Positions 1-8,907 of a stretch of DNA of 64,000 nucleotides are shown here, in pieces. A program made the position numbers and the translations under genes. The DNA is from Actinomycetaceae bacterium (lineage in GTDB: Bacteria; Actinomycetota; Actinomycetes; Actinomycetales; Actinomycetaceae). The stretch's first letter is position 1, and each line of letters opens with the position of its first letter. Under the pieces are notes generated by a model. That model was not told the origin of the DNA. It did not search any database and saw only the letters and a list, made by a program, of their open reading frames with translations. The DNA lies in contig JAUNVG010000005.1 of NCBI GenBank assembly GCA_030537735.1, positions 67,555-131,554 of the forward strand. Reading direction: 5' to 3'.

Positions 1-481
1 GCATCAAAGGCTCACCGCCACTGATGGTAAGGCCCCCACTGGTAGCTTTGAAAACTGCCTGATAACGCATCACCCGGTCGATGGCGTCAGACAGTAAAAT
101 CGGGTGCCCTTCACGCATCTTCATGGTGTCGGGATTGTGGCAATACAGGCACCGCAAGGGGCAACCCGCTAAGAACAAAGTCATGCGCGTGCCCGGCCCG
201 TCCACGGCGGTGACTAGTTCCCAAGAGTGAACCGAAGCAATCTCACCTTGGCGCACCGCCAGTAAATGTTCATGGCGACTCATCAGGGGAGCGTTCGGAA
301 CTCCCGCTAAGCCGGTGCCACGAATACGGGGAACCGCGTCCTCCAATGGTTCGGGACGATACTCCCCGGTAGTGCCGTCACCGGCCACCATCGGCAGCGC
401 AGTAGGCACATAGGAGGAATCACCAGCAGGCGCCTCCACGGGGGAGGCGCCGCTAGCGATACCGATGTTGGTCTCAGTCAT
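1..481 (-). CDS. pflA: Pyruvate formate-lyase activating enzyme, C-terminal part outside window
   Basis: Radical SAM enzyme that would install the glycyl radical on pyruvate formate-lyase using S-adenosylmethionine. I see the CX3CX2C cluster motif (CPLRCLYC) followed by HNPDT, and further on the SGGEPLM motif, the usual order in PflA. About 80 residues precede the radical SAM core, longer than in E. coli PflA; this part is Ala/Pro-rich and not recognised. The start is the ATG 14 bases after the stop of the glycyl-radical subunit gene, so the two are very probably co-transcribed. The rest of the gene lies beyond the left edge. Function is firm from motif plus context; only about 160 residues are visible. 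Confidence 0.93.
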   Translation of the reverse strand, partial: MTETNIGIASGASPVEAPAGDSSYVPTALPMVAGDGTTGEYRPEPLEDAVPRIRGTGLAGVPNAPLMSRHEHLLAVRQGEIASVHSWELVTAVDGPGTRMTLFLAGCPLRCLYCHNPDTMKMREGHPILLSDAIDRVMRYQAVFKATSGGLTISGGEPLM

Positions 482-495
482 GGAGCTTAGTTAGC

Positions 496-744
496 TCACA
501 CGCCCTGGTGGAAGGTGCGGGAGATAACGTCCAGCTGCTGTTCGCGGGTGAGGCGAACGAAGTTCACGGCGTAGCCGGAAACACGTACGGTCAGCTGGGG
601 GTACTTCTCCGGGTGCTCCATGGCGTCTTCCAGGGTGTCGCGGTTCAGTACGTTGATGTTGGCGTGGTACAGGCCCTTAACGCCGCCGGTCAGTTCACGG
701 TTTGCCTTCATGGAAGCTAGACGTTCGTCGAAGCTCTTAGCCAT
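496..744 (-). CDS. grcA: Stand-alone glycyl-radical subunit of a split pyruvate formate-lyase (GrcA-like)
   Basis: 82-residue protein equal to the C-terminal glycyl-radical domain of pyruvate formate-lyase. It contains [23 protein letters not shown] and the RVSGYAV motif, with Gly57 as the radical site, and ends like full-length PFL ([14 protein letters not shown]). The neighbouring pflB ends just before this domain, so this gene supplies the part that pflB lacks. E. coli GrcA/YfiD is a 127-residue spare part for damaged PFL; here the small protein looks like an obligatory subunit. A strong Shine-Dalgarno (AAGGAG) sits 7 bases before the ATG. Order pflB, grcA, pflA suggests one operon, with a hairpin between the first two. 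Confidence 0.93.
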   Translation of the reverse strand: MAKSFDERLASMKANRELTGGVKGLYHANINVLNRDTLEDAMEHPEKYPQLTVRVSGYAVNFVRLTREQQLDVISRTFHQGV

Positions 745-798
745 TTGTAACTCCTTAGGTTAACGGTGGGGGGTGGATGGGCCGGTAGGCCCGGGGGT

Positions 799-829
799 GG
801 GTTGCTACCGATGGTCACGGTAGCAACCC
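799..829 (-). terminator. Perfect 12-bp hairpin between pflB core and glycyl-radical gene
   Basis: GGGTTGCTACCG and its exact reverse complement CGGTAGCAACCC flank a 7-base loop. It lies 11 bases after the pflB stop and about 55 bases before the grcA start. No T-run follows on the transcribed strand, so an mRNA-stabilising or partial-termination hairpin that sets the ratio of the two PFL parts is more likely than full termination. That role is inference. Confidence 0.7.
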
Positions 830-840
830 GGGCAGCAGGG

Positions 841-2934
841 CTAGCCCTTCTTGATAAACCCGGCGTCCATAATGCCCACCAGGTTCGTGATCTGCTCTTC
901 CTGAGTGCGTCCCAGTGACGAAGGCACGATCGTGTTCGTCAAAGAAATGCCATCAAGTGCATCGTCGTAGTTCAACTTGCCCACCGACAACATGGAGGCA
1001 AGCATTCCGTGAGTGTCCATCCCGTTTTCCGGGTTCGCACCCGGAGCGAACGGGGTACCAGCCTGGTGGCCGGAGGGGAAAGACCCGGTGGCCTTACCGT
1101 AAACCACGTTCGAAGTAATGGTCAGCACCGACTGCGTTGGGATTGCGTCGCGGTACATCGGGATGGCTTTAATCTTCGTCATGATGGTGTGGACGATGGT
1201 GGCGGCAATGTCATCGGCGCGGTCGTCGTCGTTACCGTAAATCGGGAACTCGCCCTCGGTGACGTAGTCAACAACCAGGCCGGTTTCGTCGCGCACCGGA
1301 GTGACCTTGGCGTACTTAATGGCCGCCAAAGAGTCAGCCACAATCGACAGGCCAGCAATACCGCAACCCATGGTGCGGATGATGTCCGAATCGTGCAACG
1401 CCATTTCCATGGACTCGTAAGCGTAACGGTCGTGGCAGAAGTGGATGATGTTCAAAGCCTCCACGTAGGTGCCAACCACCCAGTCCAGCATCTCTTCGTA
1501 CTTTTCCCAGACCTCGTCGAAGTCCAGCGGACCGTCACCCTTAATGGGTTCGTAACCGTTTACAACCTGCTTACCGGAAACCTCGTCACGACCACCGTTA
1601 ATGGCGTAAAGCAGAGCCTTCGCAGCGTTCACGCGAGCGCCGAAGAACTGCATCTGCTTGCCGATGCGCATGGGGGAAACACAGCAAGCGATAGCGGCGT
1701 CATCGCCCCAAGCGTTACGGATCTGGTCGTCGGCTTCGTACTGTACCGAGGAAGTTTCAATCGAAACCTTGGCGCAGAAACGCTTGTAGCCGTCGGGTAG
1801 ACGCTCGGACCAGAAGATGGTGATATTCGGCTCCGGAGCCGGCCCCAGATTCATCAGGGTCTGCAGCAAACGGAAGGAAGTCTTGGTCACGAGGGTGCGA
1901 CCGTCCTCGCCGAAACCAGCATCGGACCAAGTTGCCCAGTACGGGTCACCGGAGAAGATCGCATCGTAGTCGATGGTGCGCAGGAAACGCACGATACGAA
2001 GCTTAATCACCAGGGCGTCAATGATTTCTTGCGCTTGCTCCTCGGTGAGGATGCCGCGCTTGAAGTCGCGTTCGAAGTAGGCGTCGAAGAAACCGGACAG
2101 GCGGCCGATGGACATGGCGGCACCGTCTTGGGACTTCACGGAAGCGAGGTAGCCGAAGTAGGTCCACTGCACCGCTTCCTGCGCGGTCTTCGCCGGGCCG
2201 GAAATGTCGAACCCGTAACCGGCAGCCATGTTCTTCAGCTTCTTCAGGGCCTTGATCTGCTCCGCGTGCTCTTCGCGGTAGCGGCACCAGTGCTCAGAGA
2301 AAGGCTGGTCAGCGACGCGGTCTTTATCCTTTTGCTTTTCCTCAATCAGCTTGTCAACACCGTAGAGGGCGACGCGGCGGTAGTCGCCAATAATGCGACC
2401 GCGGCCGTAAGCGTCGGGTAGGCCGGTGATGATGTGAGAAGAACGCGCCGCACGAATGCGGGGGGTGTAGATATCGAACACCGCATCGTTGTGGGTCTTG
2501 CGGTACTTAGTGAAGATCTTCTTAACTTCCGGATCCGGTTCCTTACCGGCTTCGCGGATAGCGGTTTCCACCATGCGCCACCCACCGTTGGGCATCATGG
2601 CGCGTTTGAGGGGAACGTCGGTTTGCAGGCCGACGATGACGTTATCGTCTTCACTGATGTAGCCGGCGGGGAAAGCATCCACGTCAGCGGGGATCTTGGT
2701 GTCGACGTCGTATACACGCTTTTGGCGTTCTACTTCCAGGTACTTCTTATCCAGGGTGTCCCACAGGCGCAGGGTCTTTTCCGTCGGTCCGGAAAGGAAG
2801 CTGGCGTCGCCCTCGTAGGGGGTGTAGTTGAGCTGGATGAAGCCCCGAACGTCGATGGTTTCGGTCCAGTTGCCGGGGACAAAGTCTTCCCAGGCATCTT
2901 GGAAGGTTGCATCCGTGTCGGTCTCGGTTGCCAC
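841..2934 (-). CDS. pflB: Pyruvate formate-lyase catalytic core lacking the glycyl-radical domain
   Basis: Cleaves pyruvate with CoA to acetyl-CoA and formate in anaerobic mixed-acid fermentation. The 697-residue protein matches the PFL barrel throughout, including the catalytic pair Cys417-Cys418 (ACCVSPM), GLSIVADSL and the TSNVVYGKATG region. E. coli PFL has about 760 residues; this one ends at TNLVGIMDAGFIKKG, the point where the glycyl-radical domain should begin, and that domain is encoded by the next gene. The start is a GTG with AAGGAG about 8 bases upstream. About 290 bases of non-coding DNA precede it; I could not pick a convincing promoter or Fnr/Rex site there. Not a pseudogene: the reading frame is intact and its missing part is next door. 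Confidence 0.95.
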   Translation of the reverse strand: MATETDTDATFQDAWEDFVPGNWTETIDVRGFIQLNYTPYEGDASFLSGPTEKTLRLWDTLDKKYLEVERQKRVYDVDTKIPADVDAFPAGYISEDDNVIVGLQTDVPLKRAMMPNGGWRMVETAIREAGKEPDPEVKKIFTKYRKTHNDAVFDIYTPRIRAARSSHIITGLPDAYGRGRIIGDYRRVALYGVDKLIEEKQKDKDRVADQPFSEHWCRYREEHAEQIKALKKLKNMAAGYGFDISGPAKTAQEAVQWTYFGYLASVKSQDGAAMSIGRLSGFFDAYFERDFKRGILTEEQAQEIIDALVIKLRIVRFLRTIDYDAIFSGDPYWATWSDAGFGEDGRTLVTKTSFRLLQTLMNLGPAPEPNITIFWSERLPDGYKRFCAKVSIETSSVQYEADDQIRNAWGDDAAIACCVSPMRIGKQMQFFGARVNAAKALLYAINGGRDEVSGKQVVNGYEPIKGDGPLDFDEVWEKYEEMLDWVVGTYVEALNIIHFCHDRYAYESMEMALHDSDIIRTMGCGIAGLSIVADSLAAIKYAKVTPVRDETGLVVDYVTEGEFPIYGNDDDRADDIAATIVHTIMTKIKAIPMYRDAIPTQSVLTITSNVVYGKATGSFPSGHQAGTPFAPGANPENGMDTHGMLASMLSVGKLNYDDALDGISLTNTIVPSSLGRTQEEQITNLVGIMDAGFIKKG

Positions 2935-3223
2935 TATCTGACTCCTTGTAGACAGGTTATGTCGCGCATCGTTGGGGCCACCTGTTAGCAGTCGGAGTTT
3001 CCGTCTGCAGCGACCCTCATCCCCGGGGTTCGGGTGCGGATCGATGTGTCACCTATTAAGTGTAGTTCTCAGGTAACCCTCACCGAAAGAATCTTCGTAG
3101 TGGGTAAGCTAACACAAGTGCAGATATGTGATCCGCGTCATTGAAAAAGTGGTGTGCGTTGGGTCGAAAGTCCCTGACGGCTTGCGGTTGGAGCAAATCC
3201 GCAGCGAACCCTACGAACTCGAT

Positions 3224-4363
3224 CTAGCTGACGAATGCCAAGGTGAGCAGCAAAGACACCACGGTTGCCACCACCGTGGCTACCGCACCTAAAACTAGGC
3301 CTTTACCTCCGCGGCGAATCAGGGTCTTAAAATGCACCCCGGCCCCCATCGCCCCCATCGCCACGGTGAGGAACACGGTGGCGCACCAGTCCAACCCGGC
3401 GAAGACGGACTCCAGCGTCGGATACCAGTTCATCCACACCGCCACTGAACGCACCGCCATGGCCGCCAAGAACCCCAGCACGAAAAGCGGAACCGTAACC
3501 ATCTTGCCGCGCTCTAAATCCAAGTCGGGGAAGTAGTCCCCCTGCACCCGGCCCTCAGCTAACGCCCGCTCACGCCCCATCGCGACGATAGCTTTTTCGC
3601 GACGAGTCTCCAGGTAGCCAACCACCGCAACCAAGGGGGCGAGCAGCACCACGCGACCGAGCTTGGTCAACGTGGCGACATCTAAAACCGTGGGGTCGGA
3701 AACGAAACCTGCCGAGGCTACTACCTGCCCGACCTCGTGCACCGCAGTACCAATCCACACCCCCGTTTGCATGGGGGTGAGCCCCATCGAGGCGGCGAGT
3801 AACGGCAGGGCAATCATGGTGAGGGTTCCAAAGACCGTCACCGACGCCACTGCGGTGGCGGAGGAAACACCGACCTCCTCATCGTGGTCAGCCCAACGCG
3901 GATCCGGGCGCACCACCGAAGACATGCCGGCTACGGCGGCGGCCCCGCAGATGGCGGTGCCGGTGGCGGTCAGGACGCGGATGGAGTGCGCGGTGCGCAT
4001 CTTGCGGCCGACCAGCAAGGTGAGGGTGTAGACGCTTAGCACGGTGCCGGCGATGGCGATGAGAGGGCCAAACCCCAAGTGGAGGACATCTGGTAGGGCC
4101 AGGCGGAAACCTAAAAGCACCACCCCGGTTCGCAGCACAGTTTTGCCGCTGAAGACCACACCCGGCTCCAGCCGCGGGGTCAACAGGTTCAAGTTGCGCG
4201 CCGCCATCCCCAAAATGATGGCAAACAGCATGGCTGAAAGCAGGGGGATGAAGCGGTTCGCCACCATGGCGACCACCCCGATGAGGACGAAAACCGCCAG
4301 TCCCGGGGCGATGGAGGCAGCGCGGCGAGAGAGCGCCTGAAGGAAGGTGGTTAAAGATTTCAC
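3224..4363 (-). CDS. YeiH/UPF0324-type putative anion exporter, multi-pass membrane protein
   Basis: About 379 residues with some ten hydrophobic segments. It carries features of the YeiH/putative sulfate exporter family (Pfam Cons_hypoth698): FSGKTVLRTGVVLLGFRLAL near the start, GTAICGAAAVAG, and GTAVHEVGQVVASAGFV in the middle. Substrate is unproven for the family; sulfonate or sulfite export has been suggested. I chose the GTG just before KSLTTFLQAL because the reading frame upstream to 4597 is a Pro/Cys-rich stretch translated from a G-rich non-coding tract and is absent from family members. No clear Shine-Dalgarno precedes this GTG, so the start is uncertain. It is divergent from the ROK regulator. 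Confidence 0.8.
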   Translation of the reverse strand: MKSLTTFLQALSRRAASIAPGLAVFVLIGVVAMVANRFIPLLSAMLFAIILGMAARNLNLLTPRLEPGVVFSGKTVLRTGVVLLGFRLALPDVLHLGFGPLIAIAGTVLSVYTLTLLVGRKMRTAHSIRVLTATGTAICGAAAVAGMSSVVRPDPRWADHDEEVGVSSATAVASVTVFGTLTMIALPLLAASMGLTPMQTGVWIGTAVHEVGQVVASAGFVSDPTVLDVATLTKLGRVVLLAPLVAVVGYLETRREKAIVAMGRERALAEGRVQGDYFPDLDLERGKMVTVPLFVLGFLAAMAVRSVAVWMNWYPTLESVFAGLDWCATVFLTVAMGAMGAGVHFKTLIRRGGKGLVLGAVATVVATVVSLLLTLAFVS

Positions 4364-4419
4364 GATGGATATATTTGCACAACTTCGCCCGAAAATACCT
4401 ATCTGGTTGGTCACAGAAG

Positions 4420-4565
4420 CACGGGGGTTGTTGGCGGCTTGGGGCTGGGGGGGGGATGGGCAAGCGGCGGGGAAAGGCAGGAGTCTGGGCGGGCGGACAG
4501 TGGCGGGGAAGGTGTGGGCGGGCGCGAGACGGGGAAGGCAGGTGGCGGCGGGGAAGAGTGGGCAC
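4420..4565 (+). repeat. G-run-rich non-coding tract with a 9-G homopolymer
   Basis: Part of the roughly 305-base divergent region between the YeiH-type gene and the ROK gene. The plus strand has about ten runs of three or more G, including nine consecutive G at 4447-4455, spaced by short purine-rich linkers, so it fits G-quadruplex motifs several times over. Bases 4364-4419 are AT-richer and probably hold the permease promoter, and 4566-4668 the ROK promoter, but I cannot mark either with confidence. Confidence 0.6.
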
Positions 4566-4668
4566 CGTGAGATAACATTCATTGGCTCTGAGTTCAAGAC
4601 CTAAACGCAGTTTGTTGGAAAAGAGCCAGTTTAGAGCGCGAACTCAACGGCGATGGCATGATGGAAAT

Positions 4669-5832
4669 ATGGCTGAATCTGCACGCACCTCCGCACTGAC
4701 CCAACTAAGGCACGATAACCGCGAACATGTGGTGCGTTTACTGACCGAGCTGGGCCCGCTCACGCAGTCACAGCTAGCAAAAGAATCCGGACTGTCGAAA
4801 GCCACGGTTTCTAACCTGGTGAAGGAAATGACCGCCGAAGAGGTCGTGACGGTCGAAAACACCGTCCACAACGGCAGGCGCGCGAACCTCATCACCCTGG
4901 TGCCAACTCGGCGCGTCAGCTTGGGCATCGACATCAGCGAACACCACTACGTTTTAGCGCTGGTCAGCAGTGACCGCACCGAACTAGAGATCCGCAAAGT
5001 CGGCATCGAAATCCCCTGGGACAGTAAAAAATTCCTAGAGTCCTTAAGTGAGAACACCACCGACATGCTGCGCGGGGCAAAACGCAAACTCAAAGACCTA
5101 GCGGCCATCGGGGTGGGCGTACCCGCACCTGTTGAAGCCGACTCTGAAAGCGTAGCCCTCACCCCGATGCTGCCGACGTGGCTCGACGCCGAGGCCGTGC
5201 TGCCAGGAATAAAGGAACTAACTGCCGGCCCGGTGACGCTGAGCAATGACGCCAACTTGGCGGCGCTGGCCGAGGTCGCGTTCGGAAACCATCGGGGAGC
5301 AGAAAACCTCATCTACGTCCTCATCTCCCGCGGTATCGGTGCCGGGATGTACCTACGCGGGGACGAGTACACCGGGGCGTTGGGGTTCGCCGGGGAAATC
5401 GGGCACATCCGTTCCACCTCCGGCTACGAACTGTGTCGCTGCGGTAACCGCGGTTGCCTGGAAGGTGAAATCGCCACCGTTACCATGATTAAGCAGGCGC
5501 AGGCAGCTGGGTTTCGCGGGGAAACTATCGAGGACGTGGCCTGCGCCATCCACGCCGGGCACGTCGCCGTGCAGCGCGTAGTTTCCGATGCTGGGACCGT
5601 GCTGGGCCGGGCGCTGGCAGACCTGTCGTCGATACTGAACCCCGACATTATGGTGATTGGCGGTAACCCGGCAGTGACTTCGGAAGTGTTCTTGGAAGCT
5701 ACTCGCATCGCGTTGCGACGACACTGTTTGCCGCTGGTGGCTGACCGTATCGACGTGTTCCCCGATTCTTTGGCGGGCAAGGCAGTTGCCCTGGGGGCGG
5801 CGGAGCGAGCCTTGCGGAAGTTGGGGCTTTAA
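4669..5832 (+). CDS. ROK-family transcriptional regulator of the adjacent sugar transport operon
   Basis: 387-residue ROK repressor of the NagC/XylR/Mlc type. An N-terminal winged helix (LTQSQLAKESGLSKATVSNLVKEM) is followed by a sugar-kinase-like fold with GIDIS, GVGVPAPV, the NDANLAALAE segment and the zinc motif CX1CGX2GC at Cys256, Cys258 and Cys263, then EGEIAT. The chosen ATG precedes AESARTS; an upstream in-frame extension of 29 residues lacks a ribosome site. It lies directly upstream of, and co-directional with, a GguAB/ChvE-type ABC operon, and a matching inverted repeat sits just after its stop. The likely effector is the imported sugar (inference). Confidence 0.88.
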   Translation: MAESARTSALTQLRHDNREHVVRLLTELGPLTQSQLAKESGLSKATVSNLVKEMTAEEVVTVENTVHNGRRANLITLVPTRRVSLGIDISEHHYVLALVSSDRTELEIRKVGIEIPWDSKKFLESLSENTTDMLRGAKRKLKDLAAIGVGVPAPVEADSESVALTPMLPTWLDAEAVLPGIKELTAGPVTLSNDANLAALAEVAFGNHRGAENLIYVLISRGIGAGMYLRGDEYTGALGFAGEIGHIRSTSGYELCRCGNRGCLEGEIATVTMIKQAQAAGFRGETIEDVACAIHAGHVAVQRVVSDAGTVLGRALADLSSILNPDIMVIGGNPAVTSEVFLEATRIALRRHCLPLVADRIDVFPDSLAGKAVALGAAERALRKLGL

Positions 5833-5849
5833 GTCCTAAGTTAGAAGAT

Positions 5850-5886
5850 TGAACGCAAATGAGATAAAAATAACTATTTGTGTTCA
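5850..5886. promoter_or_regulatory. Long inverted repeat, candidate ROK operator
   Basis: TGAACGCAAAT and ATTTGTGTTCA are inverted copies with one mismatch, separated by 15 AT-rich bases. The repeat ends 4 bases before the -35 element of the sugar transport operon and follows the ROK gene directly. Operator assignment rests on symmetry and position only. Confidence 0.6.
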
Positions 5887-5890
5887 GACA

Positions 5891-5920
5891 TTGACTTTAA
5901 GGGTGTGGCTTTGCGATATT
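5891..5920 (+). promoter_or_regulatory. Sigma-70-type promoter of the gguA-gguB-chvE operon
   Basis: TTGACT, an 18-base spacer and GATATT lie 40 bases before the GTG of the ATPase gene, immediately downstream of the inverted repeat. Good match for -35, moderate for -10. Confidence 0.55.
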
Positions 5921-5960
5921 TTCTTCAACGCAACAACGACGTGCATTATGGAGGAACAAC

Positions 5961-7520
5961 GTGGCAACCCGAACGGACCAACCCGTCATCTTACGGATGG
6001 ACCACATTGTCAAAACGTTTCCCGGCGTCATTGCCCTGGACGACGTAAACCTAGTGGTACACCGACAAGAAATACACGCCATCTGCGGTGAAAACGGAGC
6101 TGGCAAATCAACCCTGATGAAAGTGCTCTCCGGAGTGCACCCCGCAGGCACCTACCGCGGAACCATCGAATTCGACGGCAAACCCGTCAAATTCTCCAAC
6201 CTACGCCAAAGCGAAGAAGCTGGAATCGCCATCATCCACCAGGAACTGGCGCTCATCCCAGAACTTTCCATCGCCGAAAACATGTTCATCGGCAACGAAA
6301 AAGCCAGCGGCGGGGTCATTAACTGGAACGAAACCCGCGCCGAAACCAAGAAATACTTGGAACTGGTAGGACTCAAAGAAGACCCCGACACCAAGATCAA
6401 AGACCTGGGAGTGGGCAAACAGCAGCTCATCGAAATCGCCAAAGCCCTGGCGAAGAAATGCCGCCTACTAATCCTGGACGAACCCACCGCCGCGCTCAAC
6501 GAAGAAGAATCCCAACACCTGTTGGACATAATGCGCACCCAGCGTGAGCAGGGAATGACCATGATCATGATCTCCCACAAGCTCAACGAAATCGAAGCGA
6601 TCTCCGATGCGGTAACCATCATTCGCGACGGCAAAACCATCGAAACCCTGGACGTAGCAGCCGGCGGAGTGGACGAAGACCGCATCATCCGCGGCATGGT
6701 GGGGCGGCCCTTAGAAAACCGCTACCCCGAACACGAATCCAACCCCGGCGAAGTAGCGTTCGAAGTACGCAACTGGTGGGTTCGTCACCCCATCAACACC
6801 GAACGCTGGGTGTGCAAAGGCGCCAACATGAAAGTTCGCGCCGGAGAAATCGTCGGCATCGCCGGCCTCATGGGCGCCGGACGCACCGAACTGGCACGCT
6901 CCGTATTCGGCCGCACCTACGGCATCTGGGAAGAAGGCGAACTGCTGGTAAACGGCCAGGAACGCAACGTACGCACCGTCGCCGACGCCATCAAAGCCGG
7001 AATCGCCTACCTGCCAGAAGACCGCAAAGCCCTGGGGCTGAACCTACTTGACAGCATCAAGATCTCCACCGTGGCAGCCAAACCACAAAAGATCTCCAAC
7101 CGCGGAATCATCGACTGGCACCGCGCCTCCGTGGAATCAGAGGACCTAAGAGTCAAACTACGCACCAAAGCCCCCTCCGTGGGAACCGGCGTATCCACCC
7201 TGTCGGGAGGAAACCAGCAAAAAGTAGTGCTGGCGAAATGGATGTTCTCCGACCCCGACGTCCTCATCCTCGACGAACCAACACGCGGCATCGACGTGGG
7301 GGCGAAGTACGAAATCTACTCCATCATCCACGCCCTCGCAGACCAGGGTAAAGCCATCATCCTGATCTCCTCAGAACTACCCGAACTGCTGGGAATGTCA
7401 GACCGCATCTACACCATTTTCGAAGGCGAAGTCACCGGGGAAGTACCCGCCGACCAAGCCGACCAAGAAACCCTCATGCACCTTATGACCGCCTCCACCC
7501 AGGGGCGCCAGAACCGGTAA
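5961..7520 (+). CDS. gguA: Sugar ABC transporter, duplicated ATP-binding protein (GguA/MmsA type)
   Basis: 519-residue tandem ATPase that powers monosaccharide uptake. The first half has Walker A GENGAGKST, a signature region LGVGKQQLIEIAKAL and Walker B LLILDEPTAAL. The second half has a degenerate P-loop (GLMGAGRTEL), the signature LSGGNQQKVVLAKW and Walker B VLILDEPTRGID. This pattern, with an inactive second P-loop, is standard for the carbohydrate uptake transporter-2 group. GTG start with GGAGG 6 bases upstream. It is the first gene of a three-gene operon with permease and binding protein. Sugar specificity (xylose, galactose, arabinose or several) cannot be read from the sequence. Confidence 0.93.
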   Translation: MATRTDQPVILRMDHIVKTFPGVIALDDVNLVVHRQEIHAICGENGAGKSTLMKVLSGVHPAGTYRGTIEFDGKPVKFSNLRQSEEAGIAIIHQELALIPELSIAENMFIGNEKASGGVINWNETRAETKKYLELVGLKEDPDTKIKDLGVGKQQLIEIAKALAKKCRLLILDEPTAALNEEESQHLLDIMRTQREQGMTMIMISHKLNEIEAISDAVTIIRDGKTIETLDVAAGGVDEDRIIRGMVGRPLENRYPEHESNPGEVAFEVRNWWVRHPINTERWVCKGANMKVRAGEIVGIAGLMGAGRTELARSVFGRTYGIWEEGELLVNGQERNVRTVADAIKAGIAYLPEDRKALGLNLLDSIKISTVAAKPQKISNRGIIDWHRASVESEDLRVKLRTKAPSVGTGVSTLSGGNQQKVVLAKWMFSDPDVLILDEPTRGIDVGAKYEIYSIIHALADQGKAIILISSELPELLGMSDRIYTIFEGEVTGEVPADQADQETLMHLMTASTQGRQNR

Positions 7521-7531
7521 AAGGAACAAAC

Positions 7532-8875
7532 ATGATGAATCAGATTCGACAACTATTCGGAGGCGACCTGCGCCAATTCGGCATGATCGGTGCGCTAGTG
7601 GCCATCTTGCTGTTCTTCCAGTGGCGCACCGGCGGACTGGTGTTCACCTCCACCAACTTCATCAACCTCGTGCAAGGCAACACCTACGTACTCATCCTCG
7701 CCCTAGGGATGCTACTAGTCATCGTCGCCGGACACATCGACCTCTCCGTCGGCTCCGTCGCCGCCTTCGTCGGCATCGTAGTCGCCATGGCCTACACCCA
7801 ATGGGGCTGGCCCGAATGGCTATGCATCATCCTCGGCCTAGCACTCGGCGCAGTCGTGGGAGCCTGGAACGGATTCTGGGTCGCCTACGTGGGCGTGCCC
7901 GCCTTCGTGGTCACGCTCTCTGGCTGGATGCTGTTTCGCGGTCTCAACCAGTGGGTAGGTGCCTCCACCACCATCCCCTCCGGCCCCATCTTGCAATACC
8001 TCGGCGGCGGCTTCCTCCCCGACATCGCCCCCGACACCATTCCCTTCAACCTACCCACCATGATTATCGCCGTGGTCGCCGTAATCGGTGTGGTAGTGCG
8101 CGAACTACGGCAACGCTCCGCCGCGAAGAAATACCAACTCGACATCTCCCCGCTGTGGGTATCCGCAGTGCGAGTAACCGTCCTCGCCGCCATCATCTTG
8201 TCGGTATTTTGGATCTTCGCCACCGGCAACCCCGGCACCTCCATCCCGGTAGCGGGCCTGATCATCATCGTGCTGGTGCTGTTCTACTCCTTCTTGTCGA
8301 CTAAAACCATCCTCGGCCGCGGCGTCTATGCGGTAGGTGGCAACCGGCAAGCAGCGGCACTAGCAGGCGTATCGCTAGAAAAAACCAACTTCTTCGTAAT
8401 GTTCAACAACGCCGTACTGGCCTCCATCGCCGCCATGATCTTCATCGGCCGCGCACACGCCTCCGGGCCGCAGGATGGAAACCTGTGGGAACTCGACGCC
8501 ATCGCCGCCGTCTTCATCGGCGGGGCAGCGGTAACCGGCGGCGTCGGCACCGTCATGGGAACCATGGTCGGGGCGCTGGTGATGGCCTCGCTCAACAACG
8601 GCCTATCACTACTGGGCATCGGCATTGACCGCACCCAGGTGATTAAAGGCGCCGTGCTGCTGGCCGCCGTTGCCATCGACGTTTACTCCAAGAAACAAGG
8701 TAAACGCTCCGTCATCGGCATGATGATGAACGCCAACAAACGCGGTAAAACCGGGCAGGGGCAAACGCCAGCGGAAACCGCAAGCAGCGGCGAACTCGCG
8801 GCCGAGCACCCCACTAAGCCAGGTACCGCAGACCCCGATGCCAACCTCACCGAAAGTGTCAGTGGCGGCAACTAA
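7532..8875 (+). CDS. gguB: Sugar ABC transporter permease (GguB/MmsB/XylH type)
   Basis: 447-residue permease with about ten to eleven transmembrane segments. The family-typical LVIVAGHIDLSVGSVAAFVGI is in the first third and the late loop GNRQAAALAGV with VFIGGAAVTGGVGTV follows, as in XylH and GguB. The last 55 residues are hydrophilic and Ala/Thr-rich. It starts 11 bases after the ATPase stop with AAAGGA as ribosome site. Only one permease is encoded, as expected for this transporter class, in which it forms a homodimer. Confidence 0.93.
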   Translation: MMNQIRQLFGGDLRQFGMIGALVAILLFFQWRTGGLVFTSTNFINLVQGNTYVLILALGMLLVIVAGHIDLSVGSVAAFVGIVVAMAYTQWGWPEWLCIILGLALGAVVGAWNGFWVAYVGVPAFVVTLSGWMLFRGLNQWVGASTTIPSGPILQYLGGGFLPDIAPDTIPFNLPTMIIAVVAVIGVVVRELRQRSAAKKYQLDISPLWVSAVRVTVLAAIILSVFWIFATGNPGTSIPVAGLIIIVLVLFYSFLSTKTILGRGVYAVGGNRQAAALAGVSLEKTNFFVMFNNAVLASIAAMIFIGRAHASGPQDGNLWELDAIAAVFIGGAAVTGGVGTVMGTMVGALVMASLNNGLSLLGIGIDRTQVIKGAVLLAAVAIDVYSKKQGKRSVIGMMMNANKRGKTGQGQTPAETASSGELAAEHPTKPGTADPDANLTESVSGGN

Positions 8876-8907
8876 ATACCAGGCGAAAGCAGCGCTGAAG
8901 CGGCAAC

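Noticed and set aside
1009..1800. 263-residue open frame on the plus strand
   Set aside because: Antisense to the pflB catalytic core; sequence is a shadow of GC-rich codon use with no ribosome site or family features.
4364..4597. N-terminal extension of the YeiH-type protein
   Set aside because: Pro/Cys-rich translation of the G-rich tract, not seen in the family, no ribosome site at its start.
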